This document shows, in pieces, positions 22,578 through 36,528 of a stretch of 64,000 bases of DNA (its first letter is position 1; the number at the start of each line of letters is the position of its first letter). The stretch spans positions 6,882,001-6,946,000 of the forward strand of contig NC_056049.1 of NCBI RefSeq assembly GCF_004379255.2, written 5' to 3'. The translations under genes were made by a program, and so were the position numbers. Source of the DNA: Salvia splendens. Lineage: Eukaryota > Streptophyta > Magnoliopsida > Lamiales > Lamiaceae. The notes under the pieces were generated by a model. The model had not been told where the DNA came from. It saw only the letters and a list, made by a program, of their open reading frames with translations, and made no database searches.

Positions 22578-24059
22578 TTCACACAAATAAAAAAGAGAGA
22601 GAAAAATGAATCTTGGCTCATTTGCAGAGATGGGGTGTTAATTTATGAAGAACGAGAGAAAAAGTATTTGAGAGGCGAAGACGCCATGTGGCTCGATGCT
22701 GAACTGGAGATGCCCACTCACAAATGTTTCTCAGCTGTAAATAGTTGAGGCATTTCAAACCCAAATCCAAAGAGACAGCGTTATTGGATAGAACTAGTCA
22801 ACTAGGGAAGGGCATTGTCCCTCCGCCGACTAATTTATCCATATGCCTCCTCCTATGCGCACCTGCCACGTGTAATTTGAGAGCATGCGTCATTGTTTCT
22901 TCACACCGTCAAAGAAACAGCCATTAATCAGATAATACTCCTATTATTTTTCGTTTTCCTTTTTTCAACCCAACGATTCTGATTAGTATAGGATGGTGAC
23001 ATTTATTGCTATTTGTTACTTTAATTGGTGATTATTTGTTGATGAAATAGTCGTTATTACATCATTTAAGGGTGTGATTCACTGATTTGGGTATTTGCAA
23101 TTCCTCAATCCCTATAAAAAATATAAATCTTAAAGTTGGTGGTACTCTTTAGAAAATGGATTGACCCATCATGTTGTATAATTTTATATATTCAAATACG
23201 CCAAAACCTTGATGCATCGCCGCAATCATTATTTAATTATTGATTAGTATATTAATTAATTGTTGATTAACTGGATGTATGTTCAACTGAATTTTAATTA
23301 TGGCTGAAGCGCGGTACTATTACTACTATTACTATTCCTTAGGAAAATTGCTAAATTGAATCCAAATTAAGTTCTTGACCACTTGAAACTAGAATGAATC
23401 AATTAAGATTTTTGTTGGTATGATCCAAAACCGAAACAACAAAAAGATCTTACTTTTAAAAATAAAATGTTACATCCCACATGAGTGACATGACCAGCAC
23501 TATTCTAAGGGGTTATTGTTAGTCGCCTATATACAATGCAACCTAACCTAAAAGCACACTCTCATTAGAATAGCATATTTGTCACATGAAGAAGAAATTA
23601 ATGATTCAGATTTCAGACCCACCAAAAAATCTGGAACATGTCTGGTTTGTTGTCGTTCTGACAAGATTACACGCAGCTAAAATGAAAAAAAAATGTAATC
23701 TTTCTCTAATCATGACTTTTAAAGCAAACTTTTCAAAGTAAAAAAATACACAATAAACTGTGTGGAGTTGTGATTGGTGCAACACCAAAATGCCATTATA
23801 TGTTTGAAATCAAGCTGGCATCGAACCACAATCAATAACCTGTAAAAATCTGTATACCAACACTCTGAGAGATGGAAATGCACTTAACATAGTCACGTGT
23901 TTTTCGTGGTTAAATTGCAATCAAGAATGAAAATATCTTGCAAATTCATTTGGTTTTCTGCAGTCTTGTGAGTTTTAAATTCTTTCTTGCAGCTCTACAA
24001 GTACCTTAAACGAATACTGGAACGCTGTTTTAGCCAAAGCACACGACGGGAGGCCTTGC
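22578..24059. other. ABA4 upstream region and spacer
   Basis: Upstream DNA of ABA4 and 3' flank of the hydrolase gene. AT-rich, with no convincing coding sequence. Confidence 0.5.
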
Positions 24060-27000
24060 TTAGCAGTGCTTGTCGAGCCAATATATGATATCGTTGAAGA
24101 CTTTGAGTATGATGTCATCAGGCTCTCCCTCGAGCAGGGAGTGGAAGGAGTGGTCGTACAGGTTGAGCGTCTTGTCATGGCTCTGGGCTCTCTCGTATAA
24201 TGCGTTGCTCACTGATGGATCCGTCACTTTGTCGTCCTTCCCGTGCAGGATCAGCAGTGGCAGAGACACCTGCAGTTGGAACAAGTTTGCGGTTCTCAGA
24301 AAAAGAAAAGAAAAAAAATCCTTATTGTAATGAAACGACATTGTTTTGAGCATTAGACATCGTTTTGATCACCGAACGTTTTATCCATATAGGATTTCCC
24401 GACTGTCATATCAGCATCGATTTGACTGAAATTAGGATCCGTGAGATAATTGCGAAGGGTTGAAAAGTTGTGATTTGATATTCAAATTCCAAATCTTATG
24501 AGATTGATCAGAAGTCAATGCAATTTCATGATTTAAATGACAATTATTCCAAAATACAAAAACGAATAATTAGTGATGGTAGAGGTTGTAATGAAGCGAT
24601 TGAGAGGGACATACCTTTTCCAATTGTTGCTCGATCTCTTGCGTTGTCCTCAGCAACTCCACGGCTGTTCTTAACCGAGGCTTATGCTTGTAAGCAACGA
24701 CGTTGTACGCAGTCTGAGTCATGGCAGAAGTTAGACAAAGCTACTAGTCAAATTATCATTAACACGGTCAGAATCACAACCTGTTGTCGCTTCTTCACAT
24801 CTTTGAACGCCAACTCGGCTAAGTCCTTTTGTGGAACAAGCTTTTGTTTTGGAAACAGTTTCGCTAGTCCAATTAGAATTTGATCCAATGGCCACGGGGG
24901 AACCATTTCATCTGCTAACTAGATAGAGATATTTCATCAACTCGAAGCACGGGGAAACTCTCTATGGATGCTTAACTCGTACAAGAGGATAACTAAGTAA
25001 GGTACCTTGCACATAGGCGCAGCAAGAACTGCACCATTCCAAGCATCGGCTTGTTTTAGGTGCACCTTGAGGGCTACTGCTCCCCCCATAGATTGCCCGA
25101 ACAGAAAACTTGGCAAAAGACGAAACTCTGGATTCTCTGCATCGGATACTTTTTTAGCTACGAAACAGCTGAGCAAAAGGAAAACAAAAGGAAAGCATAG
25201 CACTACACAGTTAAACCAAATGTTCTAACCTAACTTACTAAGATTAGGCCTTACCATGCACAAGCATCTAGTTTTGGCATCCACGGACACCTATAAATCA
25301 TCTAAGAAACGACTAATAACAATTACCAATAAGTGCCAAATTCACGTTAAACATTTGTTGAACATCCTCAACTCCAGGGGCTGCATATGTTGTAGCTATT
25401 AAACGATTCGATAAATCAAGAATACTCTAGACGTAAACCTACACAAAGACTTCATGTAACCAATTTATCTTCATTTGTACGTGAATTCCATAAGGGATAT
25501 TTTCTTATAATTTCATAAGCCTCGAGCGCTGCCTCCTCTGATTCATGAAAATGAATGCCTTCGACAACAAAAAGTATAGACTCAACACAACCAAATAGAG
25601 ATTGTATGTTATAAACATGAATGGAGATTGTATAAATCATCGTATGTAACACCTTTCACTATAGAGATTGTAGAAGTTGTCGTATCTAGCAACTGAGTGT
25701 ATGGGTATCGTACCTTTCACTTTAGAGTATTGCTCAATGACATCATCAACGATTAGGTCAAATTTTGGAATGTAGCCATGTAGACCTTCTGACAGACCGA
25801 ATCCTGGGTAATCCATAGCAAAAACGGCATAGCCAGAAGATGCTAACTTTCTGGCAATTCCTAGAAAAATTAAGTAATAGTTTAGTTCCAAGATCCTCCT
25901 TAAAAACAATGAAAAATATAACCCAAGTATCTTATGAGCCACATGCCTTCAAAGAAAAAGGTGCATGTATCACCATAACCATGACAATAACAGACCACTG
26001 CCTTTGGGGACCAGCTATTTGGAACCCAACTTTTCGAGAAAATTTCCAACCCTCTGGAATTCACATCATACGACTGCGAAAAGATATAGGACAAGTTACC
26101 ATCAGAAACAACATCAAGAGCTTTTGAATAAACTACAAATACCAAACACTGCAACTCTGGGCTGCTTATAACAGAAAGGAGCATTGCTAGATTCTACCGA
26201 AGGCAAGAATGGCTAAGCAAACGATAGTTGCATTGTACACCCTCCCTTGGCACGTAAATGATAGGAAGAAAACTCCTTTTTAGACAAGAAATTTTTTAAA
26301 AGAGGAAAACTCAACGTGCTTGTGTGATCCAAGAAGTGAAGGTTGAAATACTCTTAACATATATTACAAAAACCAGTTTCTAAATGTTGAATAAATTCTT
26401 TTGACAGGAATCTTAGTGCAGGTTAGACGTTGGGATCTCATGAAGAGACAGTGGAATGATAATGCACGGTTAGAAAGTCATTTTGTAAGAAAATAACAAA
26501 GATTAAAGTAGGGAATATAAGAAGAATGTGGCTTAAAGCTTGCAGTCTTGCAAGCATCCCTAGACCTTCAACAACATATTAACCAGCAAAAAAAGAGAAA
26601 CTTTACCTCTGTCATCTTCAACCTGTCGCATGGCATCTGCGAAAACAAGGGGGGCAGTCTTGAGAACTCTACAAGATTGATTTATGCATATCGACGAGCA
26701 AAAACAAAGGACGGGAGATGAAGATAAAGCTCACACTTTACAACTTTCAAGGATAAATAGATTAGAATTCATTGCCGATATGCAGAAAGAAAAAATGCAT
26801 TAAGCTTTTTGCTTACATCATAGAGTAGAAAAATATGTAATCTTTCAGGACTGTGAATGAAGATGAACCAATGAATGATGTAAATCCGAGCTAAAACCAA
26901 GGAAATTGTGTGTGTACTAGCGGTATCTGAAAATCATGATTCATTCAAATAATAGAAACTAAACAATCTGTTTGAAAGGCATATATAGATTGGCATCTTG

Positions 27001-27826
27001 GCAGTCGGAAGTTCAACGCGCTGACAAGCTTATGATACTCCTATGCAAAGACATCATCACCGGTTTCAGGCAAAGACAAATTGATCCCAACTGAGTGATG
27101 TAACTAATGCTTATTTTATTTAATTATTTCTACCACAAACTTTTACTCCATCCCATCTATTAAAAGCATCTCCTTGCATTTTTGGCATTTTAACTTTCAA
27201 ACATCTTAAACAAACATGGAGCCTAAATTACTGCATATCAACACTCATTCCCAGCCAACGAAACCACACAGTTCAAATTGATTTCCAGCCAACGAAACCA
27301 CACAGTTAAACAGAGTGCATTCTCATCTTTCGGTGTGTAGCAAACTGCAGAATCCTAATAAACAAAATTCAAAACATATTGAATTTTAACTCAGCAGATT
27401 TAATTTCAAACGGCCGAAATTTCAAAAGATTCAATTTTTAACTTAAAACAGATAAATTGTTCAATTATTATTTCAAGAAAAAGCAAAGACCTTAAACAAG
27501 ATATGATCAATGGAGAGCTGAATGTGCTTGAAGGCCTCACGAGCACGACGCCTAGGGCCCACTTGGTCCATGTCAGCATCCAGAATCTTCTGCAGCTCCT
27601 CAGTGACTCCCTCGAACTTCACCGCCTTCCCCATCGCCTTCACTGCTCTCTCAGTCTTCCTCCTTGTGGGAGAAATCTTGGGCTTTACTTCAATTTCATA
27701 CACAGAAGAAAACCCAGAAGAAATGTAAAGAAAAAGAAGAGAGTGAAAATTCCTAGAAGAGGGAAGAGGGAAAAGGGAATAAAGCAAAGGTGATGACAAG
27801 TTGGGATTCGCGTAATTGAATACCAT
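24060..27826 (-). CDS. Monoacylglycerol lipase / caffeoylshikimate-esterase-like hydrolase
   Basis: Alpha/beta hydrolase; the plant family cleaves monoacylglycerols, lysolipids or caffeoyl shikimate. Exons on the minus strand: 27491-27826, 26607-26636, 25947-26073, 25714-25860, 25006-25136, 24781-24918, 24615-24713 and 24060-24269, giving 405 residues. Visible: HGYGD oxyanion-type motif (~153), nucleophile Ser in GQSMGG (~229), Asp in TDPSV (~353) and His in SFHSLLEGEPD (~379). The first ~75 residues are Ser/Leu-rich before KAMGKAVKF, suggesting a plastid or membrane-targeting extension. The 10-codon second exon and a GC donor after ...FFFE (GCATGT) are forced by frame. It looks closest to the longer plant MAGL-type members; the substrate cannot be read from sequence. 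Confidence 0.9.
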
Positions 27827-28887
27827 AGAAATGATGCAGCTCAGAAATCTCTGTAGCTCTCAATGCCATGTGGAACTGTGATAGTGGAACGTTAAGAATT
27901 CATAATCGTTTTCCATTATTATGCTTTAGGATTAGGAGAGAGAATTAATGTTTTAGCAATTAGATGATAAGATAAATTGTGTATGCATATTAATTAAATA
28001 TTCTTCTTGAATGATTTTGCTTGGTCGGAACTCACGTAGGACGTTGCTAAAACAAACAATTCAAAGCCAAGATTTTCTTTTCTTTCCGTTTATAATCGTC
28101 TTGAATGAATTTTTCCTTTTTTTGTACTCCTTGTATAGAAGTATAAATAAAAAAAAATCTTCTTGACTGTTTTTTTATGGGAAGAGATAAATCGTATATA
28201 CAAATTAGTTATAGACTTTCACGCCGTAGAAGAAATAATCAAATGATATGTGATAATTTAATTATTTCTTATCTTAAATCAAATTATTTAAAAATATACT
28301 GTATTTATTTTCTCAATCAAAATTAATAATTTAATTGGTGAGGGATTGAGATTAATATGATTTGAGCATCGTATCATTGTTCTAATTTTGTCAAATTAAT
28401 AATTCATAAAAATGATCAATTTAACAAAAAAATTGAGGCAATGTAGACCGCCCAAATTTTGACGGTGTTTATCTATGTAGTCAAGCCTTTTGTTGACATA
28501 CATATAAAGTTAATTTCATTTTTATTGGTATCATATAGATAAATATTTTGATAATTTTTGTTTGAAGAAAAAAAGTAGTTGATGTTTTAAAATATCGGCC
28601 TTTCGATTCACTTGAATACATTTCCAAAAAATCGGTAGCTTGTTTTTCTTGGGAAATCATCCCAATTTCGCTATAAATTGAGAAGATGGGCGATTGCTGT
28701 GAAGATCCAATGACAATGTGCCGGGTCGTTTGCCCCAAGCCCCGCCGGGTCGCCCCGCTCAATCTCAACACTATTTCCAGATTTCACATTCGGTGATTGC
28801 CATATTTAATTTCCTTCTTCCCTTTCTCTGATTCGAATCACGCATGTGTTTTGATTTGATGCATCGCATTGTTAATGAAACAGTAAT
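27827..28887. other. Spacer upstream of hydrolase, no gene
   Basis: AT-rich, with a short GC-rich patch near 28715-28765 (CCGGGTCG, GGGTCGCCCCG) that recalls the subterminal repeats of the hAT MITE at 10053. No firm element ends found. Confidence 0.4.
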
Positions 28888-29243
28888 GATTCCGAATCGA
28901 ATCACGGTGCTGATCTCCTAGGGCTAATCCTTCGCCAGGTAGATTTCTATTGATTTTTTATGCGATTTCATTTGTCATTTTCCTTTCCCCTTTGTATTGC
29001 AATTGTTATTCATCAATTCTCACGATTTTGTTGCAGGACTACAATGAAGCAGAGCGATGTGGATATCTAGCATCATCGCCTCCATTTTCGTTTGGATCGC
29101 CTCCAACCAGAACTCAAAACCCTGTGGTTCAAGATGCAGATTTCTGGGTTGAAAAGCTGACATTTGATTCATCTTCGGAGGAGCAATTCACAAATTTGGG
29201 GAAGAAACAAGCAGCTAATAGATCCAGATTGCAAGGTTTTTGA
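28888..29243 (+). CDS. Small unrecognised gene, possibly partial
   Basis: Two exons read through in frame: about 28888-28938 and 29037-29243, with a GT-AG intron. The joined frame contains DYNEAERCGYLASSPPFSFG, then SPPTRTQNPVVQD, and stops after RSRLQGF. The Ser/Pro-rich SPPFSFGSPPTR type of motif occurs in small plant proteins of unknown role. No ATG is found in frame in the first exon (upstream in-frame stop), so the start may lie in an earlier exon, in which case the first boundary is an acceptor (AACAG near 28882), or the gene is a remnant. Confidence 0.4.
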
Positions 29244-29509
29244 CTGCCATTTCATCCTCCATACATAGCAAAATAATTTTGATCTCTTGAAAAAACCTCA
29301 ACAAGTCAAACTGAGAAATTAAGCTAATTTCTTGAGAAATGTATATTCCTTATTGTTTCCAACTACTGTAAAGAGCGTATTAGTAAATATATGTATAGCA
29401 TTTTGAAGCTAATCTCATGATTCATCAACACTCGATAAAAAAGAGAGATTGTTAAAAATGTAACCTTTTTTCTTCATATTGTTTGCTGCTATCAATTCGA
29501 GGGAGGCTA

Positions 29510-29975
29510 AAGAACAAATGCCTAACTTGTTGCGAAGCCTCGCGCAGAATTGGCTACTTAACGGTTTGGTAGGAATATCGACAACGTGATCAAAAAAAAG
29601 GCAAATGCCTCGAATCTATTTCCTTGGCCGTAACAAAATGAATGTCAAGTTCGACATGCTTGGCTCTTGAGTGAAGAACTATATTGGAGGCTAAGGATAT
29701 TGTGTTGAAATTAGAAGGTGCAAAAACTTTCATACCAAGTTGTAGAAGTAAAGATTGCAGTCATACAATTTCTGAAACCACATGAGCAACTCCTGTAATT
29801 CAGCCTCTGGGCTGGACTTAGATACAATCTTTTTTTTAGCAGACTATGATACCCAATTTGCTAGAAAGTAAGCGTAATAATAAGTGGTTGATCTCTTGTA
29901 ATCAATATTGAAAGCCCAGTCTGAGTCAAAGAATCTAGTGAGCTTCAAGGAAGAGGCCCTTTATGTGCAGCCCAA
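29510..29975 (-). pseudogene. Ty1/copia pol remnant (RNase H end)
   Basis: The minus-strand translation shows a decayed copia C-terminal region: a DYKRSTTYY-like RNase H stretch near 29885-29915 and the DIPTKPLSSQF motif near 29530-29580, interrupted by several stops and frame changes. No LTRs recognised nearby, so this is an old fragment. Confidence 0.65.
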
Positions 29976-30523
29976 AATCAGTAGTACCATACTTAATTTA
30001 AATTAAATATGGTAAGTTATTGGAGTTATGATTTCACTTATAATTTGAAAGAAATGATAAAAAAAGTCATGTCCTTATTTGCTTATAAAAAAGTTAACAA
30101 AGTATTAGTATATTTTTTCCTAAAAATGATTAAGTTACATGAATTAATTATTTAATGAATATAGTTGGAGTTCAAAGTCACTCCGGAGTGTACCAACTAT
30201 AGAGTCAATTCCACATTCATCATTTTAATTGAGAATCGTGTAAACTTGAAAAGTTAGGAAAATGCGATTGCAGATTAAAGATAAAACGTGAAAATTGTAG
30301 ATAAACCAACTATAAAAAGAAGAAACGAGCGAAAAAGAGAAAACTTTATTGATAAACTTATCTACAAATTATGCTAAACACTAGCTAATAAAATACTTAC
30401 AATAACAAATTTAAGTAACTTAAAATTAATTATAATTTGATTTTTCAATTTTAACATCGACTACTGAAATCGATTGTAAACGTTCCTGTATCAAAAAAAG
30501 TCGGCGGAGGTCGAGAGTTGGTG
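29976..30523. other. Spacer upstream of the VOC gene
   Basis: AT-rich promoter-side DNA without coding signal. Confidence 0.5.
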
Positions 30524-31541
30524 ATGGCGGCAGCCACTTTCAGATATTTGGTGCAGCTACACAGAGACGTTCCCAAAGCGGCGAGATTTTATTCGGAGGG
30601 CCTTGGCTTCACCATTGATGTCTGCACTCTCCGTTGGGCCGAGCTCCATTCCGGCCCGCTCAAGCTCTCCCTCCTCCATTCTCCCAGGTGCGTTTCCTAT
30701 TCTTTGTTTCTCAATTCTGATATTCGATCGCTTATTTATGTTAATGTCGATCAATTCGGGTAGTATATATTTTCAGAATGGCGGTGCTGCAAATGATTGA
30801 AAGATTGGGTTTTGAGGCGTAGGGGAAAAAACAGTTTGTTGCTTGGCTCATGTAGTTGAAATTGGAATTAGTTTTATCAAATTATTATTGGTTATTTTTA
30901 TGATGCAAGAAAATGTGATTGAATATAGGTTTAATGGTTGGCACAACCTTGGTTAGTGCATTGTTTGAAGCAATCTCATAAATTATAGGGTTTGGTTTAT
31001 GGATGAAGATCATGCTATCGAGTACTGTATCAACTTTTGGTTGTTAGTTAGGTTGAAGCATTCTTATTAGCAAATACTAAACCCTTTCAAATATAATCAA
31101 GTTCTTTTGATGGCTTTTGGGGCTTCTTTTCGTGTTACAGCGGTTGGCTTGTAATCCATACAAACAGTTTTTTTTATTGCATTGATTAGGTGCTTGCTTG
31201 AAAGACGTGAAGAAAAATTCTCTTTAACCAGCTTGTTAATATGCCATGCTCTATTTTTGCAGCAACTGTGTTGAACAGAAGGGTTATTCGTCGCTCCTAT
31301 CCTTCACAGTAACAGACATCAATAGTACTGTGACGAAGTTGATGACCTTAGGTGCCGAACTGGATGGCCCAATCAAGCATGAAATCCATGGAAAAGTAGC
31401 CTCCGATATTGGTTTACACCTTAAGCTAACTTCTTTAGTCAGGCATCTCCTCCTTAGATTAATTTATGCATTGACTTTCAACAGGTGGCAGCGATGAAGT
31501 GTGCTGATGGGCATGTGTTAGGTCTGTACGAGCCTGCTTAG
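30524..31541 (+). CDS. Small glyoxalase/VOC-superfamily protein
   Basis: Exons 30524-30687, 31263-31395 and 31485-31541 give 117 residues, the size of a single vicinal-oxygen-chelate domain. The start MAAATFRYLVQLHRDVPKAA shows the first beta strand and helix typical of lactoylglutathione-lyase-like proteins. FYSEGLGF, a WAELHSG strand with Glu, and the closing ADGHVLGLYEP strand also match. Two upstream codons (TTG GTG) are in frame, but the ATG at 30524 is the first Met. The donor after HGK (AAA|GTAGCC) is weak but keeps phase 0. Enzyme activity is not established: many such small VOC proteins are not true glyoxalase I. Confidence 0.85.
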
Positions 31542-34305
31542 AAGCTCAAAAAATGAGTATTGCAACGGTAATGACAAATTGATGGAACAAAATGTATCTT
31601 TCTGGTGCATACCCAGTTGTGATTGCAGTTTGAAGGAAGGTTTTTCATGAGATGCTCGATGGCATAGAAGTAAGGCTTTCTCCCACTGTCGACGACGCTC
31701 CTGGTATGCAGCAACGCCTACACCGTAAAATCTGTTGAGCACTGCTGATTTTTGAAATGGCTGTTGCATTGATAGAATTCATTTTTGAATAATCAAATTT
31801 TTTGAATGACCAAAGTGAATGTTTTCTCTCGATTTGAAGCATTTAGATTTCATACAACTACTATTGTTTCAGCATGGATTCCATCTGAGTAGTATAGACA
31901 GGAGCTCTCTTAGTAATGGAAAGTGCAAGTTTGCAACTTCAAGTTCTAACTTAATTTCGATAAATTACAGCTTTTGACCTGTCCAGCGCAGCTGGTGTTT
32001 TGATAATATTGTTATTTTCTGTTTCCGTACATAGTTGATTATCAAGAAATATTTAAGTAATTGGAGAGATGCCAAAATATATAACAAAATGTGTGCAACT
32101 GTAATTTTCTCGTCGTGATTAACTAGCATATCAACAAAAACTGTGTGCAACTGTAGTTGTGTGCTGTGTTTTTAATAAATCCTGTTTCAACAAATCATTG
32201 TACTAGATATTAACTTGGCCATAGTTACAATTTTTTTATCTTTAATAGGTATTAACAAGAATGCATAATATAAAAAATAAGTAACAAAGGAGAATATATT
32301 ATTAGTTCGAGTTTCAAAAAAAAAACGCTTAAAATGGTGCCCATTTCTTGTGATTTAGCTCGGCCTGGCCCATTTGACCCACCTATTCAACTGGCCGAAC
32401 TGGGTTTGAGTGGGTTCAGCCCAATGAAGCCTATTTGATGTTAGTATTTATTTTTGTATGTTCTTTTAGAGAACAATGTATCTGCCGTGCTATATAGTTA
32501 ATTAGCCTTTGCCTTTTTGATTCTCAGTGAACCTAGAGCGCCCAATGGTGTAGTGAGAATGTTGTTTGCATGAGATTTGGAAATCAAATATGTGAACTGT
32601 AACTTATGCAGTCCTCTGTATGATTTGGTTCAGGATATAAGTATATTGTTACAATGCCTCCTGCCGTGTTATCAAGAATACTCGCTTCTTACATTGTTTG
32701 CATTGTTGGTTATATTTTTCTTTATAATCGTCTTCCTCTTGCGCAATTCTTCATTGTTCAAGTTTTAGATTAAGTATTCGCGTACAACATAAGAAGTGCT
32801 GCAAAAATATAATTGGAATCTGCCTACCAATATGGAGTACCTATGATCATTGAGTTTTTTAAGAAAAATTGTGAGCCACTTTTCATCCATGTTTGCTTTA
32901 TCCAGATGACCGAGTGGGGTCTGATGCATATGTGATATGTCAATATTTGGAAAAGAAAATAGGAAATGAACTCTGGTAGACAATGTTTTGGAAATATACT
33001 CCAAGAATGGTCAAGGATGGGTTGTTTAGGGCCTAAGCACTGCGTCATCAATGTAAACAGCATACTTAATGACGAGTGCGACCATATTTGTGTTAGGCAG
33101 TTGGGAGCCGCTTAATAAATTTGGCTATAGAAGTTTAGTCAAGTTTGAGATTTAGTGTAACGAAGATTTCAAGTCATAAATTGGCTTTGATCCAACCAAT
33201 CTAAGCAGCAGCAGAAGGCTCTGCTATGAACTACAGATGCCAATTGGTTCATTGTAACAAATCCAAACTAAACTATTCACAAGTAAAATTTCCAGAGCTA
33301 CTCATGAGTGAAGTTTTTTTTTTTGTGACTTCATTCATTTCAAGGTATTTGTTGCATGAACATGCCACAAGGAAGCTTCTATAGATATATGATATATCAT
33401 ATATGCAAGTTTTTTACTCATTTTCCTGTAAATTTCCATACTTGCTAACTGTTAATTAAAATTCCTCTTATATGTTCATTTTCTATATATGGAATTTGAG
33501 GAACAAGGGAAAGCATGCTGATTGAAGTCGTTGAAGTACATTTACCGTATTTATTTAATTTTATGCACGAAATCGTCATAATGGAAGTGAGTACAGTAGC
33601 TGATCCATGAAGTGACAAGTGAACAAACATCTTGAATCTCATGATGCAAGCTAGAAATTTTTTGCTATTGCAGATATAATTTTGTAGTGGTAGTGCAAGT
33701 TGGCCACCTTTTGGCATGAGAATAAATCTGATGGTGACCGATCCTAGCCCGTAAGCAATGCCAAACATGTGTATATCACCAATCTTTTCAAGATCCATCT
33801 ATATATCTTGCAGGATCTCTCTTCCACCATCTTTCTGCACGTCATTTCAGCAAATTTGCATGCCAACAGGCCGCGTCACTTGCTTTCTTCGCGCATTATA
33901 GCTTCCGTCTTTGTCTTGTATCATTATTGAGTGCAAATGGGTCGAGCACAGACGACAAAAACCAGGTACCCAATTCGTCCTTTTACTCTAGGGCTGCCAA
34001 GATGAGTTAGGATAATATATTTTGGGAAATATAAAGATATTCTTGAGTTAGAAAAGTAATGGAATGGAATGGAAATAAGAGACTTGGTTGACTATGGCCA
34101 AAACCCAAAGCCCAAAGGCAGTGCTCTCTACACATGGCTGTTGGTATGTTAAAGTGGCTACTCATGCTTGTCACTGTGCTGCCACAGATCTTATGTGATA
34201 GCTACCAATATCACTAGTACATGTTGTCGGGTTTCTCTTTCCCATCTTGCTTCATTCCCGCACGTTTTTATTTATCTATACTTTCAGCGCGATGCACGTT
34301 TGTTG

Positions 34306-34405
34306 TAGCTATACTTGCAAAATATCATTTGTGGTCCCTAAACTGTATCTTTTGTAGCTATACTTGCAAAATATCATTTGTGGTCCCTAAACTGTATCTT
34401 TTGCT
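34306..34405. repeat. Tandem 50-bp duplication
   Basis: Two adjacent, essentially identical copies beginning GTAGCTATACTTGCAAAATA. Confidence 0.9.
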
Positions 34406-35261
34406 CGTTTCAAGTGCTTTTTTTTACCATTCTTTTTTCTCTCAATAATCTCTTTCCCTCTCCTCTGCATACCTTTCTTATGGAGAAAAGCTTCGATGTC
34501 GAAAACAGCCGGAACCGGAGTGCAACTATTTTCTGGTTTTGGGTAATAAATTTACTTACGCAAGTTGACATTTGCCGTGATGCCGACCTCACCCTAAAAT
34601 ACTTATTAAAAAATACTCCATATTTTTATGCCAATTGGTTGCCAAGGTTGAATAAAAAATACCCAACACGTTTCAAATTTAGTGGTAGCTTATATGGCTT
34701 TTGTATGACATGACTGATTTATTTAATGTATGCACCCGCAGGCAAAAAAAAAGTTAGTGTTTTATTTCTTAGGCATATACCTAAGTATTTATTTATAGTA
34801 TGTGCATCTTATCACTTACTTGAATATGAATTTAGTAGTAATAAAAAAAATAAAGGTAAATAGAAAACTAAGCAACTCAAAGATGAGTTCATGATTTGCT
34901 ATTTTGGCAGAAGAAAAGTTACAGGAAGCACAACAATTTTGGGGTGTGAATATAGATAATTTTCCTCATTTTCATGCTAATTGACTTTTTACTAAAAATT
35001 TTGGCAAACAACATACTAGAAATATAAACACAGTTCTGAAAATAACCGCCAACAAGAAATGAATGAAATCAATGTATAAACAAAAGTTAATGCTCTATCA
35101 AAATCCACGTTGGTCATGGAATGAATGAAATCAATTATATTTATAAACAAAAGTTAACGCTCTATCAAAATCCACTTGAGAAGAAAAGCAATAGACGGGC
35201 AAAAGAAAACAAAAGTCCGCAAACATCCCAATATAAACATTAATTAAACCATAGCCTTAAA

Positions 35262-35480
35262 TTGTTCTATCGACGGTAGAGAGGTTAATGCTTGAGGTCA
35301 AAGGTCTCAGATTCGACTCCTCCATGGCGCGATCTTTAAATTTGAATTCATTTACCCATAAAAAAATGTGTCATATCCCCGGTTGGGAACTGAGGCTAGG
35401 GTTCTGGTCCTCTAATCATTTAAGATCCACCAAGACTTGATGCAAGGGGTTTTAAGAATTAGAGCTAATTTATAATACAA
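35262..35480 (+). repeat. Possible tRNA-derived SINE
   Basis: A GAGGTTAATGCTTGAGGTC stretch followed by a B-box-like AGATTCGACTCC (about 35308-35319) resembles the tRNA-like head of plant SINEs. No clear poly-A tail or target duplication. Confidence 0.3.
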
Positions 35481-36528
35481 TATGATAATGGTTGCAATAG
35501 AATAAAATCAACATTTTGTGATAAGTTTTCAGGATGAATGGAAAGGGAATAAAAGTAACTCCCAAATGAATCATCCATCTCTAGTAATTTTGATATTTGA
35601 AAACTTAGGTATAATGCCTTTTAAAGAGACTATCTGGGCAACAAGATTTACTCCATATCATCATTCACGATCTAAATACCATCATGTCTATTCCCATTTT
35701 AATCACCTTTAATTATCAAAGCACATACTAATATTTGTGTATTAAGCATATGTTGGAAGAAGGTGTACTCAAAGCACAAGACGATATATAGAGATATATT
35801 TAGATAATTAGATTAATGTCTATCCCTTATAGAAATCCAACCCAACGAGATGACTCATTACTTATTCGACATGGATTAATAGAAAATTACTACGGATTAA
35901 ATTTGTAAAATAATATTGATTTTTTTATATATTCATGACAGATAGATGAAAACCAGCCGCCGACATGACATATGACTCGTATACAAAACTACAAATTGCA
36001 ATGCTGTGGCAGTTTGCTTCTCATTTTCTTTTCTCTCGAATTAATTAACACATTCCTTACATGTATGCTCAAACCCCGATATGAATTAGTCATGACATGA
36101 AAGATGATGCTTTTTGTCGCGAAATAATTTTGATAATTTATTTAATTAAGTACAAGTAATTACATGGTGACCAGGTCACCTATTTTGTCCATATTTCTCT
36201 ATTTTCTTATTAATCACAACTTAACTGCACTTAATTAGTCCCTGCAGTTCTTTTTGTATCAGGCTTTGTTCGTCCACTTAATTTGTTTTGACATATCATA
36301 TTCAGTCCATGGACCATGAACACTTGCATAGTTAATTAAAATAAAATGAATAAGTTAATAGTAATGGAGTATTAATTACACAAACAATATGTGACAAATA
36401 AATGGCAGCGGAGTGCCAGCATTAATTTGTTTACATATGCGAGGAGTATAAATTCAGAGGTTTAGCGCTTGCGTCCGTTTATATTATAAAATTAATAGTA
36501 TATAAAAGTAGGAACAATATTTCAGTAA

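Larger units (their letters stand above)
31542..36528. other. Long gene-poor spacer
   Basis: About 5 kb of AT-rich DNA with no gene I can support. It includes a tandem 50-bp duplication, a ~72-bp diverged duplication (about 35060-35175, GCTCTATCAAAATCCAC twice) and a possible SINE. The longest frame (minus strand 33445-33798) resembles nothing I know. Confidence 0.5.

Noticed and set aside
28480..28771. Second hAT MITE
   Set aside because: GGGTCG-like motifs resemble those at 10053, but no inverted termini or target duplication could be placed.
33445..33798. 117-codon minus-strand frame
   Set aside because: No recognisable motif, no splice context and no neighbouring exons; probably a chance frame.
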